DNA of 9,937 nt, from positions 1 to 9,937 of the forward strand of contig DFSJ01000035.1 of the NCBI GenBank assembly GCA_002378585.1. Reading direction: 5' to 3'. A program made the translations under genes and the position numbers. The notes under the pieces were generated by a model. It saw only the letters and a list, made by a program, of their open reading frames with translations. It was not told where the DNA came from and did no database searches. This document shows, piece by piece, positions 1-6,379 of this stretch (position 1 is its first letter; each line of letters starts with the position of its first letter). This DNA is from Flavobacteriaceae bacterium UBA3440 (lineage in GTDB: Bacteria; Bacteroidota; Bacteroidia; Flavobacteriales; Flavobacteriaceae).

Positions 1-38
1 ACCCGCTGTTGGGATTAACCATCCGAAATTATGATTAA
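1..38 (+). other. Possible 3' tail of an upstream gene, frame undecided
   Basis: These bases precede the first gene and may contain the last codons of an upstream + strand gene. Two frames stay open until just before the start at 39: one ends at TGA 32-34 (tail PAVGINHPKL) and one at TAA 36-38 (tail PLLGLTIRNYD). The third frame stops at TAA 16-18. The fragment is too short to choose a frame or recognise a family. If either longer frame is real, the immunophilin gene starts within a few bases of an upstream stop and is probably the last gene of an operon. No promoter-like box is visible in these 38 bases, which fits that reading. Confidence 0.2.
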
Positions 39-1166
39 ATGTCTATGAAAAAACAAACATTGGCCCTCTGGGCATTAGCTATTGGTCTATTGACCAGTTG
101 TAGTTCAAGCAAACGACCAGACCTTGGCGACGGATTATTTGCCGAGATCAACACCTCTATGGGTACCGTGATTTTTGCCCTAGAACAAGAAAAAACACCG
201 GTGACTGTAGCGAGTTTTGTCAGTCTAGCGGAAGGGGACAATCCTTATGTTTCGGAGACCTATAAAAACAAAAAGTTTTATGACGGTTTAACGTTCCACC
301 GAGTAGCCTTATTGGGTGCCAACTTCATCATTCAAGGGGGTGACCCTGAGGGTACCGGCATGGGAGGCCCAGGATACCAATTCAAAGATGAAATTGATGC
401 CACACTTTCACACAATGACAAGGGAATCCTCTCTATGGCCAATGCTGGAGCGGGAACCAACGGAAGCCAATTTTTTATCACTGCCGGGGAAACCGCTTTT
501 TTAGATGGCCGTCATACAGTATTTGGAAAAGCCGTGGAAGGATTGGCCGTTGTTGATTCTATGGCCCTAGTCAAAAGAGACCCTTCAGATAAACCTGTCA
601 GCCCTTTGGTACTCAAGTCTGTCGTCATCCACCGCAATGGTAAAGCAGCAAAATCGTTTGATGCCGTAACCGTACTAAAAAATTATTTCGACGGAATCAA
701 AGAGCAAGAAGCTGCTTTACAAAAAGCCAAAGAAATACTCAGTGCTGAATTTAAATCCCAAAAATCCTCGGCTCTAGTCACAGACAGTGGATTAGGGGTT
801 GTTGTGCTTCAAGAAGGTGAAGGACCCGTTCCAGCTGAAGGTAGCTTTGCCAAAGTTTTATACGCAGGGTATTTTGAAGATGGTGGCGTGTTTGACACTA
901 ATATGGAGGAGATAGCTACCAAGTTGGGGACTTTTGATGCTCAGAGAAAAGAAATGGGTGGATACAATCCAATACCTATGCCCTACTCTCAGGATGCTCG
1001 ATTAATCAGTGGCTTTAAAGAGGCCTTGTTGCGCATGAAAGTCGGTGACAAAATAAGGGTTTTTGTCCCACCTCATTTAGGCTATGGAGAAGCTGGTGCC
1101 GGAAATGTGATTCCACCAAGTGCCAATCTCGTATTTGATCTCGAAATTACCGGCGTCGAAAAATAA
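39..1166 (+). CDS. Cyclophilin-FKBP dual-domain peptidyl-prolyl isomerase lipoprotein
   Basis: The 375-residue product should catalyse cis-trans isomerisation of X-Pro bonds and help proteins fold in the periplasm or outer envelope. The N-terminus has a lipoprotein signal: MSMKKQ, a hydrophobic core, then lipobox LTSC with the acylated Cys at 21. Residues about 34-199 are a cyclophilin domain with FHR (catalytic Arg88), FIIQGGD (96-102) and GSQFF (142-146). The position of the cyclosporin-contacting Trp of human CypA is Phe154, as in bacterial forms. Residues 200-245 are charged and helical, a likely linker. Residues about 246-373 are an FKBP domain with Tyr275, FDT (285-287), LISGF (322-326), LGYG (347-350) and a conserved VIPP-to-VFDLEI end. 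Met3 (position 45) is an equally good start. Dual-family immunophilins are a described class. No acidic run follows Cys21, so surface export is not indicated. A terminator follows directly. Confidence 0.93.
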   Translation: MSMKKQTLALWALAIGLLTSCSSSKRPDLGDGLFAEINTSMGTVIFALEQEKTPVTVASFVSLAEGDNPYVSETYKNKKFYDGLTFHRVALLGANFIIQGGDPEGTGMGGPGYQFKDEIDATLSHNDKGILSMANAGAGTNGSQFFITAGETAFLDGRHTVFGKAVEGLAVVDSMALVKRDPSDKPVSPLVLKSVVIHRNGKAAKSFDAVTVLKNYFDGIKEQEAALQKAKEILSAEFKSQKSSALVTDSGLGVVVLQEGEGPVPAEGSFAKVLYAGYFEDGGVFDTNMEEIATKLGTFDAQRKEMGGYNPIPMPYSQDARLISGFKEALLRMKVGDKIRVFVPPHLGYGEAGAGNVIPPSANLVFDLEITGVEK

Positions 1167-1171
1167 AACCC

Positions 1172-1199
1172 AAAACCTCCTAAATGGAGGTTTTTTTTT
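1172..1199 (+). terminator. Intrinsic terminator after the immunophilin gene
   Basis: AAAACCTCC (1172-1180) pairs perfectly with GGAGGTTTT (1186-1194) around a five-base TAAAT loop, and a run of nine T (1191-1199) follows. It begins five bases after the stop codon. The stem and T-run are typical of a Rho-independent terminator and separate the isomerase gene from the amidohydrolase unit. Confidence 0.9.
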
Positions 1200-1228
1200 G
1201 GTCTTCCACCAGGACGTCAATTTATTGC

Positions 1229-1236
1229 TATATTTA
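1229..1236 (+). promoter_or_regulatory. Weak -7-like box upstream of the amidohydrolase operon
   Basis: TATATTTA differs by one base from the Bacteroidota -7 consensus TAnnTTTG and lies 19 bases before the ATG at 1256. This gap, just after a terminator, is where a promoter is needed. No TTG is visible at the expected -33 spacing, so the call rests on position and one imperfect box. Confidence 0.3.
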
Positions 1237-1247
1237 GGATGCTAAAT
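1232..1247. repeat. Small perfect palindrome before the amidohydrolase start
   Basis: ATTTAG (1232-1237) and CTAAAT (1242-1247) are perfect inverted copies around GATG. The element ends eight bases before the start codon at 1256 and overlaps the candidate -7 box. It could be a short operator or a weak leader hairpin near the ribosome site. A 6-bp AT-rich repeat can arise by chance. Confidence 0.3.
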
Positions 1248-1255
1248 TAAAACAT

Positions 1256-4198
1256 ATGAAAAATAATGCCATGCGTTGGGCCATACTACTGCTTATGGTT
1301 CAGTGGGTCCAAGCTCAAGAGTATTTTCCAAAAAATGATGGAGTATTGGTCAAAAAAGATCTGTACCAAGTCTTTACTGAGGCCACGGTGCATCAAAACA
1401 GCGTCGACCTATTGGAAAACGCCACGATTGTAGTCAAAGATGGCCAGATAGTTTCCGTGGGTAAAAACATAGTTTACCCCAAAAATTCAGTGATTACCTC
1501 TTTGCGTGGGATGCATGTTTATCCCGCATTTATCGATGTCCACAGCAGCTTTGGCATAAAAAAACCGGTGGGTCAAACTAGAGGTCGCTCCACCCAATAC
1601 GAACCTTCAAGAGAAGGTTTCTACTGGAATGACCACATCAGACCAGAACAGAGCGGAATTGAATCATTTAATTTTGATGCCTCTGCTGCAGAAAAACTCA
1701 GGGCAGCAGGATTTGGGTTGGTGAACACCCACCTCGCAGATGGATTGGCCAGAGGAACTGGCGCACTAATTGCCCTTAGCGACAAAAGTTCTAACGCGAC
1801 TCGGGTTTTGTCACCAAAATCCGCCCAATATTTCTCTTTAACTAGGAGCCAGCAAACGCAACAATCCTATCCATCTTCTGCCATGGGATCTATGGCATTG
1901 ATGAGACAGTTCTTCTCTGATGCCCAGTGGTATGCCAACGGAGGTAGTAAAACCAAGGATCGATCATTGGAGGCTTACAACGACAACAGTCGCTTGCCGC
2001 ATATTTTTGAAGCGGGTGATCTAGATGCTGTGGTCAATGCAGACCAAATTGGCGATCAGTTTGGTAAAAAAATGGCTATTGTCGGTGGTCACAACGCCTA
2101 CGAGGACATAGAGCGTGTCAAAAAAACGGGGGCAACACTCATCGTACCTGTTGATTTCCCCTCGGCTTATGATGTTTCAGACCCCCTTATGGCTTCTTTT
2201 ATCACACTTTCTGACATGAAATCATGGAACCAAGCACCGAGCAACCTTGCCGTCTTGGATCGAGCAAAAGTGCCATTTGCCATTACCACACACGGATTGA
2301 AAAATCCAGGAGACCTGCTCAAAAACGTTCGCACAGCCATTGATTATGGACTCAGTGAGACCCAAGCATTGGCGGCACTGACTACTGTCCCCGCTCAAAT
2401 ACTGGGTCAAGCCAACAAACTAGGGCAAATCAAGCCAGGATTTTATGCCAACTTTACGGTGACTAATGGCTCTATCTTTGATGAAAAAACGACCATTCAT
2501 GAACTTTGGATCATGGGAGAACCCCATGTAGTGAATTCCAAAGACCTCGTTGATGTGCGTGGGGATTACACCCTTGAATTTAAATCGGCTACCTATAAAT
2601 TAGTCTTCGGTGGGAGCATCGAAAAACCGAGTATTCAAGTGACTAAAGACAGTCTGAAGTTAACAGGCAAAGTAGAGCGTGATGGGGCTTGGATGAAACT
2701 CCAACTCCACGATCAAGATCAAGGTGGATGGTTGCGTTTCAGCGGAAATGCATCACTGGTCAACGATCGCATCGCCTTAAGTACCGACCTAGACAACACA
2801 CCGATTGCCTTGATGCGCACTACACCTTTTGAAGAAAAAGAAAAAAAAGAAAAGAAAAAGGAAATCAGAGCGATTGTCCCGGTTACTTATCCCAATGTAG
2901 GGTATGGATATACCCAAAGACCAACGGCAGAAACAGTACTCTTTAAAAATGCTACTGTTTGGACTTCAGAATCAAATGGGATTTTAACCGAAACAGATGT
3001 TTTGGTGAAAAATGGCAAGATTCTTCAAATTGGAAAAAACATTCCTGCGCAAGGAAAAGTAATCGATGCGACTGGAAAGCACTTGACTGCTGGAATTATT
3101 GATGAACACAGCCACATTGCGCTTAAATCAGTCAATGAAGGGGGACAAAACAGTACGGCCGAAGTCCGCATGAGTGATGTTGTCGATAGCAAGCACATGG
3201 GTATTTACCGAGATCTAGCCGGTGGAGTTACCTCAGCTCAGCTATTACATGGTTCTGCCAACCCAATTGGAGGCCAATCCGCTATAATTAAAATGAAATG
3301 GGGTGCGCCTGCTGAGGAAATGATTTACAGCAATAGTCCTAAGTACATAAAATTTGCCTTGGGAGAAAACGTAAAACAATCAAACTGGGATAGTGGTGGC
3401 AACAGATTCCCTCAATCAAGAATGGGTGTTGAACAAGTTTTTGTCAATTATTTCCAGAGAGCGAAAGAATACGATGAAATCAAAAAAGCAGGAAAACCCT
3501 ACCGATACGACGAAGAAATGGAAGTATTGGGCGAAATTCTTCGAGGTGAGCGATACATCAGCTGTCACTCTTATGTTCAAAGTGAAATCAACATGATGAT
3601 GAAGGTGGCCGAGCGATTTGGATTTAGAGTACAGACGTTTACACACATTCTCGAAGGTTACAAAGTGGCCGATAAAATGGCGGAACACGGGGTTGGCGGA
3701 TCAACCTTTGGTGATTGGTGGGCATATAAAATGGAAGTTAAAGATGCTATTCCACACAATGCGGCGATCATGCAACGCGCTGGTGTCACTGTAGCGATTA
3801 ATTCGGATGATGCAGAAATGTCTCGACGTCTCAATCAGGAGGCCGCCAAAACAGTAAAATACGGAGGAATGAGTGAGGAAGAAGCCTGGAAAATGGTGAC
3901 TATCAATCCAGCCAAATTACTCCATTTAGATCAACGAGTGGGAAGCATTAAGGTAGGTAAAGACGCTGACCTAGTGCTTTGGAATGCGCATCCGTTGGCT
4001 GTTTATGCCATGGCCGAAAAAACAATGATTGAAGGCGCTATTTATTTCGACAGGGAAATGGATAAAAAATTGCGTCAACAAGTGTCTGATCAACGAGAGA
4101 TGTTGATCCAACAAATGTTGGATGAAAAAAATCAAGGAAGACCTACACAGCTGAAGTCCTCTATAAAAACAGAAGAATTCCATTGCGATACCTTATAA
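1256..4198 (+). CDS. Secreted tandem-domain amidohydrolase (COG1228-like)
   Basis: The 980-residue product has a signal peptide (MKNNAMRW, hydrophobic core, likely cleavage after VQA at residue 20), so it acts outside the cytoplasm. Two amidohydrolase modules follow. Module 1 (about 30-430) has the entry strands and an AFIDVHSSFG motif (91-100) in which the second His of HxH is Ser98. Its usual late Asp region reads ITTHGLKN, so it looks metal-poor. Residues about 436-520 look like a beta-rich spacer, then a Lys/Glu linker (526-536). Module 2 (about 560-935) keeps His618 and His620 (DEHSH), Lys699 (YIKFALGEN, the usual bridging-Lys position), His771, His797 and Asp851 (NSDD), a plausible binuclear metal set as in imidazolonepropionase- and prolidase-like enzymes. 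The substrate is unknown; an amide, cyclic amide or peptide bond is a family-level guess. The gene is the first of two, one base from the next. Confidence 0.88.
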   Translation: MKNNAMRWAILLLMVQWVQAQEYFPKNDGVLVKKDLYQVFTEATVHQNSVDLLENATIVVKDGQIVSVGKNIVYPKNSVITSLRGMHVYPAFIDVHSSFGIKKPVGQTRGRSTQYEPSREGFYWNDHIRPEQSGIESFNFDASAAEKLRAAGFGLVNTHLADGLARGTGALIALSDKSSNATRVLSPKSAQYFSLTRSQQTQQSYPSSAMGSMALMRQFFSDAQWYANGGSKTKDRSLEAYNDNSRLPHIFEAGDLDAVVNADQIGDQFGKKMAIVGGHNAYEDIERVKKTGATLIVPVDFPSAYDVSDPLMASFITLSDMKSWNQAPSNLAVLDRAKVPFAITTHGLKNPGDLLKNVRTAIDYGLSETQALAALTTVPAQILGQANKLGQIKPGFYANFTVTNGSIFDEKTTIHELWIMGEPHVVNSKDLVDVRGDYTLEFKSATYKLVFGGSIEKPSIQVTKDSLKLTGKVERDGAWMKLQLHDQDQGGWLRFSGNASLVNDRIALSTDLDNTPIALMRTTPFEEKEKKEKKKEIRAIVPVTYPNVGYGYTQRPTAETVLFKNATVWTSESNGILTETDVLVKNGKILQIGKNIPAQGKVIDATGKHLTAGIIDEHSHIALKSVNEGGQNSTAEVRMSDVVDSKHMGIYRDLAGGVTSAQLLHGSANPIGGQSAIIKMKWGAPAEEMIYSNSPKYIKFALGENVKQSNWDSGGNRFPQSRMGVEQVFVNYFQRAKEYDEIKKAGKPYRYDEEMEVLGEILRGERYISCHSYVQSEINMMMKVAERFGFRVQTFTHILEGYKVADKMAEHGVGGSTFGDWWAYKMEVKDAIPHNAAIMQRAGVTVAINSDDAEMSRRLNQEAAKTVKYGGMSEEEAWKMVTINPAKLLHLDQRVGSIKVGKDADLVLWNAHPLAVYAMAEKTMIEGAIYFDREMDKKLRQQVSDQREMLIQQMLDEKNQGRPTQLKSSIKTEEFHCDTL
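2831..2864 (+). repeat. Homopurine A-rich tract coding the Lys/Glu inter-domain linker
   Basis: Thirty-four consecutive purines, including a run of eight A (2841-2848), encode the EEKEKKEKKKE linker at residues 526-536 between the two amidohydrolase modules. The zero frame reads GAA AAA AAA GAA, so an A AAA AAA heptamer sits in the register that permits -1 slippage. The feature is seen directly; slippage is not shown. Confidence 0.75.
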
Positions 4199-4199
4199 C

Positions 4200-5492
4200 A
4201 TGAAAAAGATAAATCAAATAGCCCTAATCGGGGCACTGACTGCGATGTCTTGGAGCCTAATGGCGCAACAGACACCCGCCCCAAAACAAACCGAAGCTAT
4301 TTCCATCGTAGGTGGCACAGCACACTTAGGCAATGGTCAAGTGATTCAACAAGCTACCCTAGTTTTTGAAAACGGTCAAATAATTGCTTTAGGCGGCCCA
4401 GAGACGCCCACTAAGGGGCAAGTAATTAGCGCCTCAGGCAAGCACATCTACCCCGGATTCATTACCATGGGCACCTCTCTTGGTTTGATTGAGGTAGACG
4501 CGGTAAAAGCTACAGATGATCAAAGTGATATTGGTGATATGATTCCCCATGTGCGCAGCATAATTGCTTACGACGCTGAATCAAAAGTAGTGGAGAGTAT
4601 GAGGCCCAATGGAGTACTCATGTCTCAAGTTTCTCCCAAAGGTGGTATGATTTCAGGTAGTTCATCTGTGGTTCAACTGGACGCATGGAACTGGGAGGAT
4701 GCCGCCGTCAAAACTGATGAAGGCATCCACATCAGCTGGCCTAATCCTATCGCCCAAGGAAGATGGTGGATGGGTGAAGATCCAGGTATGAAACCCAATA
4801 AAAACTATCCCCAACAAGTTGATCGCTTGATTCAATTTATTCAAGAAGCGAAAGCCTATCACCAAGGAGGATCAAGCTCGCGCAATGAACCATATGAAGC
4901 CCTAAAAGATTTATTATCCGGGATTGATGTGGCTTATGTTGAAGCGGATAGCGAGCGTCAAATTATCGATGCCGTAAGCAAACTTAAATCGGTGGGCATT
5001 CAAAAAATAGCCATCCTGGGGGGTAGAGAAGCCTACAAGGTGATCCCTATGCTGTTAGAAAATCAAGTTTCCGTCATTACTCAGGCCACACACCAATTGC
5101 CTTTTGATGCAGATGCTGATTATGACATGCCCTTTAAGCTTCCAAAAATTTTGGCTGATAGTGGATTAGTCGTAGCGATGCACAACATGAATGAAGCCAA
5201 CCATCAAAACAGAAACCTTCCATTTTACGCTGGTCAGCTTATCGGTCAAGGGATGAATCCTGAGGAAGCTTTGCGATTGATCACTCAAAATCCAGCAAAA
5301 ATCATGGGTATTGACCACCTTTATGGTACACTGGAGGTGGGTAAAAGCGCTACCTTATTTATATCCCAAGGAGACGCTTTGGATATGCGTACAAATCAAA
5401 TTGAGCACGCATTTATCGATGGTAGACACATCTCTTTGGATACTCACCAAACTAAACTTTATCAGCGTTATTCTGGCAAATACCAGCAATAA
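4200..5492 (+). CDS. Secreted amidohydrolase-like protein, predicted catalytically degenerate
   Basis: This 430-residue product begins with a signal peptide (MKKINQ, hydrophobic core, likely cleavage after SLMA at residue 22). It then shows the amidohydrolase fold: a leading beta segment (about 33-80), the strand-1 region YPGFITMGTS at 84-93, a GGMISGSSS segment (148-156) and the C-terminal helix-strand pattern EEALRLITQNPAKIMG (355-370) followed by LEVGKSATLF. Where an active enzyme has GFIDxHxH this protein has Thr89, Gly91 and Ser93, and the late Asp position reads AMHNMNEAN. Most metal ligands are therefore missing. It most resembles module 1 of the preceding 980-residue protein, for example ILGGREAY here against IVGGHNAY there. 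The start lies one base after the upstream stop, with no Shine-Dalgarno, suggesting translational coupling. A non-catalytic partner or binding protein is inferred; function is unknown. Confidence 0.85.
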   Translation: MKKINQIALIGALTAMSWSLMAQQTPAPKQTEAISIVGGTAHLGNGQVIQQATLVFENGQIIALGGPETPTKGQVISASGKHIYPGFITMGTSLGLIEVDAVKATDDQSDIGDMIPHVRSIIAYDAESKVVESMRPNGVLMSQVSPKGGMISGSSSVVQLDAWNWEDAAVKTDEGIHISWPNPIAQGRWWMGEDPGMKPNKNYPQQVDRLIQFIQEAKAYHQGGSSSRNEPYEALKDLLSGIDVAYVEADSERQIIDAVSKLKSVGIQKIAILGGREAYKVIPMLLENQVSVITQATHQLPFDADADYDMPFKLPKILADSGLVVAMHNMNEANHQNRNLPFYAGQLIGQGMNPEEALRLITQNPAKIMGIDHLYGTLEVGKSATLFISQGDALDMRTNQIEHAFIDGRHISLDTHQTKLYQRYSGKYQQ

Positions 5493-5511
5493 AACAAGTC
5501 GATAATACTTC

Positions 5512-5539
5512 AAAGCACCCCAAAGTGGGTGCTTTTTTT
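5512..5539 (+). terminator. Intrinsic terminator after the amidohydrolase pair
   Basis: AAAGCACCC (5512-5520) pairs perfectly with GGGTGCTTT (5527-5535) around a CAAAGT loop, and the T-run extends to 5539. It lies 19 bases after the amidohydrolase stop and only 10 bases before the methyltransferase ATG at 5550. It should end the amidohydrolase transcript, or act as a leaky attenuator feeding the genes downstream. Confidence 0.88.
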
Positions 5540-5549
5540 AATTGATTAC

Positions 5550-6362
5550 ATGGAACATTACGACATTACGAGTACGTCAAACTCAAGAATCAAAGAGGTC
5601 ATTGCGCTTCAAGAAAAATCCAAACTACGGAGTAAACAAGGTTTGGCAGTTATCGAAGGAAAAAGAGAGGTGTCTTTGGCGTGTATGGGACATATGGAGC
5701 TTACCTCTGTTTTCTATCAACCTGAGTTGATCTCACAGGATGAACTAACCCAGATCATCGGTAACCAAAAAGCAACAACCTACCAGGTGTCACCGGAAGT
5801 ATACCAAAAGATGGCACATCGATCAACCACTGAGGGTGTAATCGCTTTGGGTAAACAAAAAAAACACCACATATCCCACATGCCCCCTTTAGGGAAGAAT
5901 CCCTTAATTTTGGTCGCTGAAGGAATTGAAAAACCAGGAAATATTGGCGCGATGCTGCGCACAGCAGATGCTGCCGGAATTGACGCCGTTTTACTACCTG
6001 ATATGCCCAGTGATTTATACAACCCGAATACCATAAGGGCTAGTTTGGGATGCGTGTTTACTCTACCAATTGCCACGGGTTCCTCTCAGGAAATCATCGA
6101 CTTTTTACAAACCAATCATATAGCCATTTACAGCGCCACCCTTCAAGCTTCCATTCCGTATAGTCAATGGGATGCCACAGGACCCACAGCGATTGTGGTG
6201 GGATCAGAAGATCGAGGGGTCAGCGAACTCTTCAGAAAAAATAGCACACAAAATATCCTGATACCCATGCAAGGTGCCATGGACTCCATGAATGTATCCG
6301 TAGCCGCTGCCATACTCGTATTTGAGGCTAAACGTCAAAGAAATTTGGTATCTTTGAAGTAA
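5550..6362 (+). CDS. TrmH/SpoU-family RNA 2'-O-methyltransferase
   Basis: The 270-residue enzyme should transfer a methyl group from S-adenosylmethionine to a ribose 2'-OH in rRNA or tRNA, in the cytoplasm. Residues 1 to about 110 resemble the small RNA-binding domain of RlmB/TsnR-type enzymes (SNSRIKEV near the start, then LAVIEGKRE). Residues about 118-262 form the SPOUT knot domain with its three motifs: NIGAMLRTADAAG (131-143, with the family's Asn and Arg), VVGSEDRGVS (216-225) and IPMQGAMDSMNVSVAA (238-253). The segment NPNTIRASLGCVF is also typical. The target nucleotide cannot be read from sequence, so no symbol is given; an RlmB-like rRNA enzyme is most likely. An in-frame GTG at 5529 lies inside the terminator stem and would add seven atypical residues, so the ATG at 5550 is preferred. 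It is 17 bases from the rel gene. Confidence 0.9.
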   Translation: MEHYDITSTSNSRIKEVIALQEKSKLRSKQGLAVIEGKREVSLACMGHMELTSVFYQPELISQDELTQIIGNQKATTYQVSPEVYQKMAHRSTTEGVIALGKQKKHHISHMPPLGKNPLILVAEGIEKPGNIGAMLRTADAAGIDAVLLPDMPSDLYNPNTIRASLGCVFTLPIATGSSQEIIDFLQTNHIAIYSATLQASIPYSQWDATGPTAIVVGSEDRGVSELFRKNSTQNILIPMQGAMDSMNVSVAAAILVFEAKRQRNLVSLK

Positions 6363-6379
6363 CCTCCTACCCTACTTAT

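Noticed and set aside
3416..3688. 90-residue open frame on the - strand
   Set aside because: It overlaps the amidohydrolase metal-site region. Its Phe-rich composition is what reverse-complemented Lys/Glu codons give.
1256..5492. Amidohydrolase pair as a broken gene or frameshifted remnant
   Set aside because: Both reading frames are intact with their own signal peptides and C-termini. The degenerate positions are substitutions in an otherwise well-kept fold, not frame damage.
5529..5549. GTG start extending the methyltransferase by seven residues
   Set aside because: The GTG lies inside the terminator stem, and the added residues (MLFLIDY) come from the T-run and show no family feature. 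The ATG at 5550 leads straight into the expected N-terminal domain.
5780..6076. 98-residue open frame on the - strand
   Set aside because: It lies opposite the conserved methyltransferase motifs, with no family resemblance and no promoter or terminator on that strand.
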